Shown piece by piece: positions 7,845 through 15,851 of a stretch of DNA of 17,706 bases. Made by a program: the position numbers and the translations under genes. Origin of the DNA: an uncultured Streptomyces sp. (lineage in GTDB: Bacteria > Actinomycetota > Actinomycetes > Streptomycetales > Streptomycetaceae); the NCBI GenBank assembly GCA_946480485.1, contig CAMLJW010000054.1:1-17706 (forward strand). Reading direction: 5' to 3'. The notes beneath the pieces are model-generated. The model was given only the letters and a program-made list of their open reading frames with translations, did no database searches and was not told the origin of the DNA. Within the stretch, counting starts at the first letter, position 1. Each line of letters begins with the position of its first letter.

Positions 7845-8552
7845 ATGGCCAGCACCAAGACGCCGAAGGAGCCAACGGCCCCCGAGGACGCGTACACGGC
7901 GGAGCCGTTCGTTCCGGACCGTGGCGGACTGGACGTGCTGCGTAAGGCGGCAGCCGGGTGCCAGGGCTGCCCGCTGCACCGGGACGCCACGCAGACCGTC
8001 TTCGGCAGCGGGGACACCGGCGCCCGGGTGTTCCTCGTCGGAGAGCAGCCCGGCGACCAGGAGGACCGGCAGGGGAAGCCGTTCGTCGGACCGGCGGGCC
8101 GGCTGCTCGACCGGGCACTGGCCGAGGCGGGGATCGACCCCGGCCAGACGTACGTCACGAATGCCGTCAAGCACTTCAAGTTCACCCTCCCCCACGCTCC
8201 CGGCTCCGCTCGAACAGGTGATACCGCCGTCGGCCGCGGCAAGCGCCGTATCCACAAGGCGCCCAGCCTGCGCGAGATGACGGCCTGCGCACCCTGGCTG
8301 GCCGCCGAACTGGCCCTGGTGGAACCCGAGTTGATCGTCGTGCTCGGTGCCACCGCGGGCAAGGCGCTACTCGGCTCCTCGTTCCGGGTGACGAAGCAGC
8401 GCGGGATGCTGCTGGAGGAGGAGATCCACGGGCGGCCGGCCCGCGTGGTCGCCACCATCCATCCGTCCGCCGCGCTGCGCGCCGACGACCGCGAAGCGGT
8501 GTACCAGGGGCTGGTCTCCGACCTGAAGGTGGCGGCACGGGCGCTGAGCTGA
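7845..8552 (+). CDS. udgX: UdgX-type uracil-DNA glycosylase with unusual loop insertion
   Basis: This 235-residue member of the UDG superfamily is of the UdgX type, which binds uracil in DNA and becomes covalently cross-linked to it. Motif A is GEQPGDQED (residues 66-74), the UdgX hallmark. The KRRIH loop is at 133-137, where the His (H137) corresponds to the nucleophile known in the mycobacterial enzyme. TIHPSAALR (204-212) is the C-terminal motif. Cys39 and Cys42, with Cys148, fit an iron-sulfur cluster, and the position of another family-4 Cys is His110 (AVKHFKF). Between FKFT and RGKRRIH there are roughly 13 extra residues (about 115-128), encoded by repeat-like DNA. The remainder is canonical. 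No clear Shine-Dalgarno precedes ATG 7845. Confidence 0.9.
   Translation: MASTKTPKEPTAPEDAYTAEPFVPDRGGLDVLRKAAAGCQGCPLHRDATQTVFGSGDTGARVFLVGEQPGDQEDRQGKPFVGPAGRLLDRALAEAGIDPGQTYVTNAVKHFKFTLPHAPGSARTGDTAVGRGKRRIHKAPSLREMTACAPWLAAELALVEPELIVVLGATAGKALLGSSFRVTKQRGMLLEEEIHGRPARVVATIHPSAALRADDREAVYQGLVSDLKVAARALS
8185..8231 (+). repeat. Degenerate dispersed Streptomyces repeat inside udgX
   Basis: CTCCCCCACGCTCCCGGCT and then CCGCTCGAACAGG closely resemble a short element I know to be dispersed in Streptomyces genomes (CTCCCCCACTCCCGGCTTCGC, then CTCGAGC and a GGGGGGACCCCC end). Here the right half has decayed. It is in frame and adds the LPHAPGSARTGDTAV segment to UdgX. Its identity rests on memory of the consensus. 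Confidence 0.5.
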
Positions 8553-8633
8553 TCGGAGCGTAGGCGGAGGCCTGATCGACAGGCGCCGACGCCCGACGCG
8601 ACAGGCCCGGCACTCGTCAAGCACCTCGCCGCG

Positions 8634-8768
8634 ATGACCGATGGCCTCACGCGGCTGCTGGTCGGCCGCGTGCCCGGCGCGATCCGGGTCGCGCCCGGCG
8701 ACGACCGGGAGGACATCACGATGCCGCTGCCACTCCCACGCTCGGCCGGCCTGGGGCGTGAACCATGA
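8634..8768 (+). other. Short unrecognised reading frame, possible gene remnant
   Basis: A 44-codon frame (MTDGLTRLLVGRVPGAIRVAP and so on) lies in the 305-bp gap between udgX (stop 8552) and the DUF4229 gene (start 8858). The same frame is open back to the udgX stop and reads TGPALVKHLAAM just before this ATG. Codon use is strongly GC-biased at third positions, as in real genes, but there is no good ribosome-binding site and I recognise no family. It could be a decayed gene or chance. Apart from this frame and the hairpin at 8767-8808, I see nothing else in the gap. Confidence 0.25.
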
Positions 8769-8808
8769 GGCACGGCCCCCGTACAAGATCCCGGGCGGGC
8801 CGTGCTTC
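8767..8808 (+). terminator. Strong hairpin ending the udgX unit
   Basis: GCACGGCCC (8770-8778) pairs perfectly with GGGCCGTGC (8797-8805). The stem can be extended outward by three more pairs, one of them a G-U, to 8767/8808. It lies between the udgX region and the DUF4229 start, and argues against starting the latter at the ATG at 8765. Confidence 0.55.
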
Positions 8809-8857
8809 ACTGGACGGTGCCCTGGGGGAACGTTCGGAACGGGAAGCGTGGATTGAG

Positions 8858-9160
8858 ATGCTCCGCTACACAATGATGCGCCTCGCAGTCTTCGTGGGCT
8901 GCCTCGTGGTCGTCTGGGGCCTCGTCCAGTCGGGCCTCGCCCCGCGCGGCCTCGGCGCCTCCAACGGCATGTGGGTCGTCCTGCTCGCCCTGCTGCTCTC
9001 GGGCCCGATCAGCTTCGTGGTGCTGCGCAAGGAGCGCGACCGCGCCTCCATCCAGATCGTCGAGCGGGTGGAGCGGGCGAAGGCCACCCTGGAGCGCAAC
9101 CGCGCCCAGGAGGACACCGCGGACGACACGGTCCGCAGCACACAGGGCCAGCCTTCGTAG
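8858..9160 (+). CDS. DUF4229 small membrane protein
   Basis: This predicted 100-residue protein has two transmembrane helices: MMRLAVFVGCLVVVWGLVQ (about 6-24) and MWVVLLALLLSGPISFVVL (about 38-56). A basic KERDRASIQIVERVERAKATLERNR helix follows on the cytoplasmic side. The N-terminal MLRYTMMRL and the arrangement match the DUF4229 family of actinobacteria, whose function is unknown. The ATG at 8858 was chosen because family members begin with MLRY-type sequences and the upstream in-frame ATG (8765) lies inside a terminator hairpin. GGGAAG at 8841-8846 is a plausible but slightly distant ribosome-binding site. It stands alone between terminators and the leftward cold-shock gene. Confidence 0.75.
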   Translation: MLRYTMMRLAVFVGCLVVVWGLVQSGLAPRGLGASNGMWVVLLALLLSGPISFVVLRKERDRASIQIVERVERAKATLERNRAQEDTADDTVRSTQGQPS

Positions 9161-9183
9161 CCGACGGCCATCCCGCCCGGCAC

Positions 9184-9240
9184 CCGGCAATGCTCCGGGC
9201 ATCCGGCAATGCTCCGGGCATCCGGCAATGCTCCGGGCAT
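9184..9240. repeat. Three perfect tandem copies of a 19-bp unit
   Basis: The unit CCGGCAATGCTCCGGGCAT occurs at 9184-9202, 9203-9221 and 9222-9240 with no mismatch. Within and just after the last copy, CAATGC and GCATTG form a 6-bp inverted repeat. It is in the 248-bp gap between the DUF4229 stop and the end of the cold-shock gene. Confidence 0.95.
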
Positions 9241-9316
9241 TGGCCCGCGAGGGTCACCAGGCTTCGCCTCGCCGTCGGCCGCGCGCGCCGGGACATGCCG
9301 ACCGATCCGAAAGGCA

Positions 9317-9348
9317 GGAGCCCCGGCACCTGCTGGTGTCGGGGCTCC
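9317..9348 (-). terminator. Terminator of the cold-shock gene
   Basis: GGAGCCCCGGCACC (9317-9330) pairs with GGTGTCGGGGCTCC (9335-9348) over a 4-base loop, with one mismatch. It lies about 60 bases after the cold-shock stop on the minus strand, where a short T-rich TGCCTTT follows it. It could also stop transcription coming from the left. Confidence 0.75.
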
Positions 9349-9408
9349 TTGGGTACTGCATCCGTTCCGGATCAGAGCATCAGAGCATGGCGCTCAGAAG
9401 CCGAAGGC

Positions 9409-9612
9409 TCAGACGGGGGTGACGTTCTCCGCCTGCGGGCCCTTCGGCCCCTGGGTCACGTCGAAGGTAACCGCCTGGTTCTCTTCGAGGGAGCGGAAAC
9501 CGCTCGCGTTGATCGCGGAGTAGTGGACAAAGACGTCGGGGCCGCCGCCTTCTTGGGCGATGAAGCCAAAGCCCTTTTCGGCGTTGAACCACTTCACGGT
9601 TCCGGTAGCCAT
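9409..9612 (-). CDS. Cold-shock protein (CspA family)
   Basis: This 67-residue single-domain cold-shock protein is an RNA/ssDNA-binding chaperone of the OB fold. It has [17 protein letters not shown] with the RNP1 motif KGFGFI (13-18), and the RNP2 motif VFVHY (27-31). The C-terminal strand [19 protein letters not shown] is also typical. The length is normal. The start is fixed by a near-ideal Shine-Dalgarno AAGGAGGG (9616-9623), leaving a gap of 3-4 bases to the ATG. A promoter about 150 bases upstream and a hairpin in the leader suggest the long structured 5' UTR known for cold-shock genes. Streptomyces genomes have several such paralogues, so I give no specific symbol. Confidence 0.96.
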   Translation of the reverse strand: MATGTVKWFNAEKGFGFIAQEGGGPDVFVHYSAINASGFRSLEENQAVTFDVTQGPKGPQAENVTPV

Positions 9613-9621
9613 AAGCCCTCC

Positions 9622-9631
9622 TTGGGCCCAA
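9622..9631 (-). promoter_or_regulatory. Palindrome abutting the csp ribosome-binding site
   Basis: TTGGGCCCAA is a perfect 10-base palindrome overlapping the Shine-Dalgarno by two bases. With the flanks CCCT (9616-9619) and AGGG (9632-9635), the mRNA could pair across the ribosome-binding site. Functional meaning is inferred. Confidence 0.3.
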
Positions 9632-9693
9632 AGGGTTGCCCTGCTCCAGAACCAGCGATTGTGTAAACAACTGCATTTGTCTGAAAACGACGA

Positions 9694-9722
9694 GAGCCCG
9701 CGGTTACATGCTCCGCAGGCTC
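9694..9722 (-). promoter_or_regulatory. Leader hairpin of the csp mRNA
   Basis: GAGCCCGCGG (9694-9703) pairs with CCGCAGGCTC (9713-9722), nine of ten pairs, around a 9-base loop. It is about 80 bases upstream of the csp start inside the presumed 5' UTR, in an unusually AT-rich stretch (9650-9755). It could be a leader structure or an attenuator. Confidence 0.5.
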
Positions 9723-9758
9723 TGTACTGCAAGGGAAACCAAACTGCAACTTGCGGCG

Positions 9759-9786
9759 AGCCTAGCACGCAGGCAGCCCAAAGCAA
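9759..9786 (-). promoter_or_regulatory. Probable csp promoter
   Basis: On the minus strand TTGCTT (9786-9781) is followed after 16 bases by TAGGCT (9764-9759), a good actinobacterial -10. Transcription would start near 9752, giving a leader of about 140 bases. The 342-bp gap 9613-9954 thus holds this promoter and leader and, at its right end, the mqnA promoter. Confidence 0.45.
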
Positions 9787-9942
9787 TAGTGGGCAAGATC
9801 ACGTCGCCCGGAAGTTTTGACGAGGTCACCGGATGGGTTGACGTCGTGGTGTCGTGAAGGTTGACACGGGAGGTCGAGAGGGTTTCCGGAATTGCTGCCC
9901 ACACTCTCCGACCCTGAAGCCTGCACCGTACCTCATGGGGGC

Positions 9943-10803
<861 letters not shown>

Positions 10804-10856
10804 GCCTGTAGCCCGTAGTAGCCCACCGCGTTGACAAAAACGGGGAAGGCCCGACC

Positions 10857-11128
10857 ATGGAGACACTGCAGCCGGACGATCAGCGGGAGTTGGGCAGCTA
10901 TCGGCTGCTGCGAGGGCGCGGCGTGGGAGGCATGGGCCGCGTCTACCTGGCCCGCTCTCCCGGAGGCCGTACGGTCGCGGTGAAGGTCGTACGACCGGAC
11001 TGGCCGCCGACGCCGACTTCCGCCGCCTTTTCCAGCATGAGGTCGAGATGGCTCGCGCGGTCTCCGGCCGCTCCACGGCACCGGTCGTGGACGCGACCCC
11101 GGAGATCTACGCGCTGCCTGCTGTCTGA
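10857..11128 (+). pseudogene. Frameshifted, truncated Hanks-type Ser/Thr kinase remnant
   Basis: Only the N-lobe of a PknB-like protein kinase remains. The first frame has the ATP-binding glycine loop (RGVGGMGRVYLA, G22, G24, G25 and G27) and the VAVKVVRPD strand (41-48) with the catalytic Lys43. After RPD the homologous sequence continues only in another frame: LAADADFRRLFQHEVEMARA, then TAPVVDATPEIYALPAV and a stop at 11126-11128. The break is at about 10999-11000 and looks like loss of one base. The HRD, DFG and later parts are absent. A good ribosome-binding site (GGGGAAGG) and a TTGACA at 10831-10836 are still present upstream. Streptomyces relatives carry an intact kinase here, as I recall. 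The 109 bases 11129-11237 hold only the dyad and ribosome-binding site of the next gene. Confidence 0.8.
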
Positions 11129-11182
11129 CGCGGGACCGATCAACTGAGACGACTGGTCATGGGACATGGGACTGCGATTAGT

Positions 11183-11196
11183 CTCCGTGGACGGAG
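11183..11196 (+). promoter_or_regulatory. Dyad overlapping a possible -10 upstream of the EssC-like gene
   Basis: CTCCGT (11183-11188) and ACGGAG (11191-11196) form a perfect inverted repeat with a 2-base centre. It is flanked by ATTA (11177-11180) and TAAT (11197-11200). TAGTCT at 11179-11184 resembles a -10. An operator is inferred. Confidence 0.35.
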
Positions 11197-11237
11197 TAAT
11201 GGACGCGGCCGTACGGCCCACGGGGAGGAAAACGACC

Positions 11238-14200
11238 ATGCAGGTGCTGGTGACTCTCGTGCACGAGGGCGGTGAGCCGCAGGACGTCATGGTCACCACG
11301 GATGACGCGGCCACCGCCGGCGACGTCGCCCAGGCTCTGACAGCAGCCCTTGGTTCAGCGAGGCAGCCTCCGGGCACCGCGCCGCCGAATGTCGTCGTGC
11401 CGATGCCCGGCACCTCCTTGGCCGGGCTGCCCGGCTATGGCCCATCGGCGACGGCGGTGCCGTCCCTGTGGGCCGACGGTCTCCGCTGCGACCGGTCAAC
11501 CTCTGCGGCGTCCGTACTGCGCGACGGCATGCGCGTGTCCGTCGACGATACGATCGGGCCGCTTCTGCGACGAGGGGAGCCCGACGGCTGGTACGAACTG
11601 AGGGTGGCGGGCGGTCCGGCATCCGGGCACGTGGTCCGGCTGGGCGCCGGCGTGGCCACCATCGGATCGGCTACCACCTGTTCGTTGGCGTTGCGGGACT
11701 CTTCCCTGCCGTCTGTGGCGATCCGTCTGACGATCGATGTCCAGGGCGCGGCCGTACTCAGCCCGCAGTCCGGCACCGGAGTCCAGCTCGACGACGAGGC
11801 GGTGGAGTCAAAGACCCCGTGGCCGCTCGGCAGTGTCGTACGGGTGGGGGACTGCCTGCTCGTTCTCGACCGTGCGGCCGAACCGGATGCGCACTTGTCC
11901 GCGATGAGTGAGGGCGGCCTCGCGTACAACCGGCCGCCCAGGCTCTCACCACTGCGGCCCCGGCGGCGTCTCGCCGTGCCGCAGGCTCCCACGAAGGGCG
12001 AGCGGGCCGGCTTCCAGTTCATCATGGCCTTCATGCCGATGCTCTTCGGCCTGGCCATGTACTTCGTCACCCAGCAGATCTACATGCTGCTCTTCTGCCT
12101 GATGAGCCCTTTCATGATGGCGGGGCAGTGGCTGAGCGAGAACCGTGAGGGCAAGAAGAAGCACAAGACCTCGCTGAAGCAGTACAAGAAGGATCTCGCC
12201 GCTCACAAGACCGAACTCGTACGCGTGGCCAAGCAGGAGCAGCGTGACCGGCGCGCCGACCATCCCGACCCGGCGGAGATCCTGCTCTTCGCCACGGGAC
12301 CCCGACGCCGCCTGTGGGAGCGCCGACTCACTGATCCGGATGCGATGCAGATGAGGATCGGTGTGGGCGGGCTGCCGTCCGACGTCGAGCTCGTGTTGGG
12401 GCGCGGCGGCAGCACGTACGACGAGGACCGGCCGGAACCTCCGATCCTGTCGGACGTTCCTGTCACGCTTCCGTTCACCGAACTGGGCGTCGTCGGTGTC
12501 GCGGGAGACCGTGCCCGGGCTCTCGCCACCGCACGGTGGATAGCTGTGCAGGCTGCGGCTTTGCACAGCCCCAGAGACCTGTCGCTCGTCTCGCTCTGCG
12601 CTACGGCGGCCGCCGGTGCCGAGTGGAGCTGGGCCCATTGGCTGCCCCACACCGCGCCCGACCAGGGTCAGGACTGCATCGCGCTCGTCGCCTCCGACTC
12701 GGAGGCGATCGCTCGCCGTGTCAATGAACTGCTGAACGAGCTGAACCGCCGTAAGGCGGCCCACGAACAGCAGAACACAATGGGGCAGCTCTACCCGGAC
12801 CCCAACATGCTGGTGATTCTCGACGGAGCACGTCTGCTGCGCCGGATGCCGGGTGTCCCGCAGATTCTCACCGAAGGACCTCAGCACGGCATCTATGCGC
12901 TCTGCCTCGACGAGGACGAGCGGCTGCTCCCCGAGGAGTGCAAGGCTGTGGTCTGCTGGACGCCCGATGCTCCGCATCACGTCAGAGTGCGCGGCTACGG
13001 CCTCGAATCGGTCGGTGACGTACTGGCTGACCAAGTCACGCCGGGCTGGTGCGAGTTGCTGGCTCGCTCCCTCGCACCGGTGCGAGATGTCAGTCGTGAC
13101 GACGCCGACAGCGCTCTGCCCACCGCGGCCCGACTGCTCTCCCTGCTCGGCATGCCCGACCCGACCGGCGGGGATGTGGAACGGATATGGCAGGCCGGTG
13201 GTTCGACGACCTCTGCCCCCATCGGCATCGCGGCGGACGGACCGTTTGTTCTGGACATCCGCCGCGACGGGCCGCACGCGCTCGTCGCAGGTACCACAGG
13301 CGCCGGAAAGTCCGAGCTGCTGCAGACGATCATCGCGTCGCTGGCCGTCGCGAACCGGCCGGATGCTCTCAACTACGTACTGATCGACTACAAGGGCGGC
13401 AGTGCCTTCATGGACTGCGCCCGCCTGCCGCACACCGTCGGCATGGTCAGTGACCTCGACGCACACCTGACCGAGCGAGCCCTGGCCTCGCTCGCCGCCG
13501 AGCTCCACCGTCGCGAGACGATTCTTTTCAACACCGGTACCAAGGACATTGAGGACTACAACGACACCCGTAAGCTCCGGCCCGAACTGGAGCCGATGCC
13601 CCGACTCGTCCTGGTCATCGACGAGTTCGCCTCGCTGGTCGCCGAACTGCCGGACTTCATCGCGGGACTTGTGGACATCGCCCGGCGAGGCCGGTCACTC
13701 GGTGTGCACCTGGTTCTGGCGACGCAGCGTCCCGCCGGTGTGGTGAGCGCGGACATTCGCGCCAACACCAACCTGCGGATCGCGCTGCGCGTGACGGACG
13801 CCTCGGAGTCCATGGACGTCATCGAGGCACCGGACTCGGGCGCGATCGCCAAGTCCACGCCGGGCCGCGCCTATGTGCGCTCCGGGGCTCAGTCGCTCGT
13901 CGGTGTGCAGTCGGCGCGTATTGGTGGGCGCCGGCCCGCCACCGGGCAGAGCGGTCCCAGGGCCACGACGGTTCCGCTGTCCTGGAACGCGTACAGCCGC
14001 CCGCTGCCCAAGCGGGCGGAGGCCGAGGACGACGGCACCATGGTCACCGATCTCGCGGTCCTGGTAGACGCCATTCGCGACGGTGCCCAGAAGATGGGCT
14101 TCGGCGAGCAGCGAAGCCCCTGGCTGCCTCCGCTGGCCGAGCTGGTAACCCTGAACGAACTCGCCTCCCACGGCGGCGATCCGGTGTCCGCCGACGAGGT

Positions 14201-15716
14201 CGCGCCGGTTCCCTTCGGCCTGATAGACCTTCCGGCGCGGCAGAGTCGCAAGCCCCTGGCCCTCGACCTCGTCCACGGGGAGCACACCCTGCTGCTCGGT
14301 GGCGCCCGGTCCGGTCGCTCCACCGCGCTGCGTACGCTGGCGGGATCGCTCGCCCGTAGTACCTCTCCGCACGACGTACACGTCTACGCCATCGACTGCG
14401 GATCCAACGCGCTCCTTCCCTTGATGCGGCTGCCGCACGTCGGCGCCGTGGTCAGCCGTGACGAACCCGACCGCGTACGTCGTCTGATCGAACGTCTGCT
14501 CGGTGAGATCGCCCGACGTCAACAGCTGCTGGCCATGGAGGGAGCCTCGAGCGCCGCCGAACAGCGTGCGAGTGCTGCACACGAGGATCGCCTTCCGTGG
14601 ATGGTGCTGCTGCTGGACTCCTGGGAGGGCTTCGCGTCCACCTTCGAGAACTACAACTACGGGCAGTTGCTGGAGGCGGCTCAGCGGATCTTCCGCGAGG
14701 GGTCCGCGGTGGGTCTGAAGGTGGTGATGACAGCTGACCGAAGTGGTCTGAGCGGAAATGTCTCATCCGCCTTCGCGGATAGGCTCGTTCTCCGGTTCGC
14801 TGACCCGAATGACTACTCCACGGCCGGACTTCAGGCACGCGAAGTGCCCAAGAACATGCCACCGGGGCGCGCCTTGCGGATCACCGATACAGGTGTGGAC
14901 GAGACGCAGATCGGCTTGCTCACGGACGACCCCGCAGGACAGGCACAGGTGCGTGCGTTGCGGGAGATGGCCGAGGAGGCGGGAGCGCGCTACGGGCGTC
15001 TGCCGGCCAACCGCCGTCCGATGCGTGTGGACGCTCTTCCCGCGCGGATCACAGTGGCGGAGGCGATGGCTCTCGACCCCGACTTCACGCCGCCGTCCCC
15101 ACTGTGGGCGTTGCTCGGAGTGGGAGGCGACGAGCTTCACCCGATCGGGATCGACCTGGAGGAAAACGGCCCTGGCTTCGTCATCGCCGGGCCGCCCAAG
15201 TCCGGCCGCTCCACGTTGCTGGTCGCTGCCACGGAGTCGCTGCTGCGGGCCGGCACCCGGGTCGTGCTGGTCACACCGCGCCGGTCTCCCCTGCGGGAAC
15301 TTCAAGGCCGCGATGGAGTACTGGGTCTGCTCAACGCCGACAGTCGGGAAGACGACCTTGAGGAGCTGGTGGAGGGCCGCGCCCAAGGCGCTTACGTCGT
15401 GATCGTCGATGACGCCGAACTGCTCTACGACACACGCCTCGACGAGGCGCTGGAATCCGTGATCCGAAAGGGAGCGGACGGCGGTATCGGGCTGATCGCG
15501 GCCGGCACGACAGACAGTCTGTCCGGGCAGTACAGAGGGTTCTCCGTCGAGGCCCGAAAGTCCCGCAACGGCTTGTTGCTGACACCGCAGAGCCCTTCCG
15601 AGGGCGAACTGTTCGGCGTCCGACTCCCGGCGAACAGCGGTGGCGGCCCGGCGGGCAGCGGTTTGCTGGTGTCCGGTGGAGCGTTCATGCCGGTTCAGGC
15701 GGTCATGAGTACATGA
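11238..15716 (+). CDS. EssC/EccC-like FtsK/SpoIIIE ATPase of type VII secretion
   Basis: This 1,492-residue protein would be the motor of a type VII secretion machine. It has an FHA-like beta-rich region at about 130-205 (VRLGAGVATIGSATTCSLALR). Two membrane segments lie at about 258-300 (FIMAFMPMLFGLAMYFV; IYMLLFCLMSPFMMA), then a basic helical stretch. Three ATPase modules follow. D1 is canonical, with Walker A GTTGAGKS at 685-692, DYKGGSAF, and Walker B VLVIDEF with D795/E796. D2 has GGARSGRS at 1021-1028 and LLLDSWEG with D1127. D3 has GPPKSGRS at 1318-1325 and VVIVDDAE with D1391. In D2 and D3 the Walker A lysine is replaced by Arg. The layout with an N-terminal FHA resembles Firmicutes EssC more than mycobacterial EccCa/EccCb. 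ATG 11238 is used because GGGGAGG precedes it by 9 bases. The upstream extension is not needed. Confidence 0.9.
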   Translation: MQVLVTLVHEGGEPQDVMVTTDDAATAGDVAQALTAALGSARQPPGTAPPNVVVPMPGTSLAGLPGYGPSATAVPSLWADGLRCDRSTSAASVLRDGMRVSVDDTIGPLLRRGEPDGWYELRVAGGPASGHVVRLGAGVATIGSATTCSLALRDSSLPSVAIRLTIDVQGAAVLSPQSGTGVQLDDEAVESKTPWPLGSVVRVGDCLLVLDRAAEPDAHLSAMSEGGLAYNRPPRLSPLRPRRRLAVPQAPTKGERAGFQFIMAFMPMLFGLAMYFVTQQIYMLLFCLMSPFMMAGQWLSENREGKKKHKTSLKQYKKDLAAHKTELVRVAKQEQRDRRADHPDPAEILLFATGPRRRLWERRLTDPDAMQMRIGVGGLPSDVELVLGRGGSTYDEDRPEPPILSDVPVTLPFTELGVVGVAGDRARALATARWIAVQAAALHSPRDLSLVSLCATAAAGAEWSWAHWLPHTAPDQGQDCIALVASDSEAIARRVNELLNELNRRKAAHEQQNTMGQLYPDPNMLVILDGARLLRRMPGVPQILTEGPQHGIYALCLDEDERLLPEECKAVVCWTPDAPHHVRVRGYGLESVGDVLADQVTPGWCELLARSLAPVRDVSRDDADSALPTAARLLSLLGMPDPTGGDVERIWQAGGSTTSAPIGIAADGPFVLDIRRDGPHALVAGTTGAGKSELLQTIIASLAVANRPDALNYVLIDYKGGSAFMDCARLPHTVGMVSDLDAHLTERALASLAAELHRRETILFNTGTKDIEDYNDTRKLRPELEPMPRLVLVIDEFASLVAELPDFIAGLVDIARRGRSLGVHLVLATQRPAGVVSADIRANTNLRIALRVTDASESMDVIEAPDSGAIAKSTPGRAYVRSGAQSLVGVQSARIGGRRPATGQSGPRATTVPLSWNAYSRPLPKRAEAEDDGTMVTDLAVLVDAIRDGAQKMGFGEQRSPWLPPLAELVTLNELASHGGDPVSADEVAPVPFGLIDLPARQSRKPLALDLVHGEHTLLLGGARSGRSTALRTLAGSLARSTSPHDVHVYAIDCGSNALLPLMRLPHVGAVVSRDEPDRVRRLIERLLGEIARRQQLLAMEGASSAAEQRASAAHEDRLPWMVLLLDSWEGFASTFENYNYGQLLEAAQRIFREGSAVGLKVVMTADRSGLSGNVSSAFADRLVLRFADPNDYSTAGLQAREVPKNMPPGRALRITDTGVDETQIGLLTDDPAGQAQVRALREMAEEAGARYGRLPANRRPMRVDALPARITVAEAMALDPDFTPPSPLWALLGVGGDELHPIGIDLEENGPGFVIAGPPKSGRSTLLVAATESLLRAGTRVVLVTPRRSPLRELQGRDGVLGLLNADSREDDLEELVEGRAQGAYVVIVDDAELLYDTRLDEALESVIRKGADGGIGLIAAGTTDSLSGQYRGFSVEARKSRNGLLLTPQSPSEGELFGVRLPANSGGGPAGSGLLVSGGAFMPVQAVMST

Positions 15717-15782
15717 GTAACTGACCTTCACACAGCGGGCCTTCAGAAGCAGACAGCGCGCTGCTGACGGTCGGTACAACGG

Positions 15783-15827
15783 ACCGGGGCACCCACTTCG
15801 AGGAATCTCTTGAGTGGGTGCCCCGGT
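15783..15827. terminator. Strong bidirectional terminator between the EssC-like and WXG100 genes
   Basis: ACCGGGGCACCCACT (15783-15797) pairs perfectly over 15 bp with AGTGGGTGCCCCGGT (15813-15827). A 15-base loop contains a further GAG/CTC pairing. It sits 66 bases after the EssC-like stop and 24 bases from the end of the leftward WXG100 gene, so it can end both transcripts. Confidence 0.9.
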
Positions 15828-15851
15828 ATCGCTGCGGCGATCGCTCCTGGA

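Noticed and set aside
8765..8857. Longer start (ATG 8765) for the DUF4229 protein
   Set aside because: The extension lies in a strong terminator hairpin and has no membrane or family character.
9184..9240. Possible CRISPR array
   Set aside because: The three copies are directly adjacent with no spacers, so it is a tandem repeat.
11946..13508. 520-codon leftward open frame inside the EssC-like gene
   Set aside because: It is antisense to Walker-bearing coding sequence with low-complexity residues, so it is a shadow.
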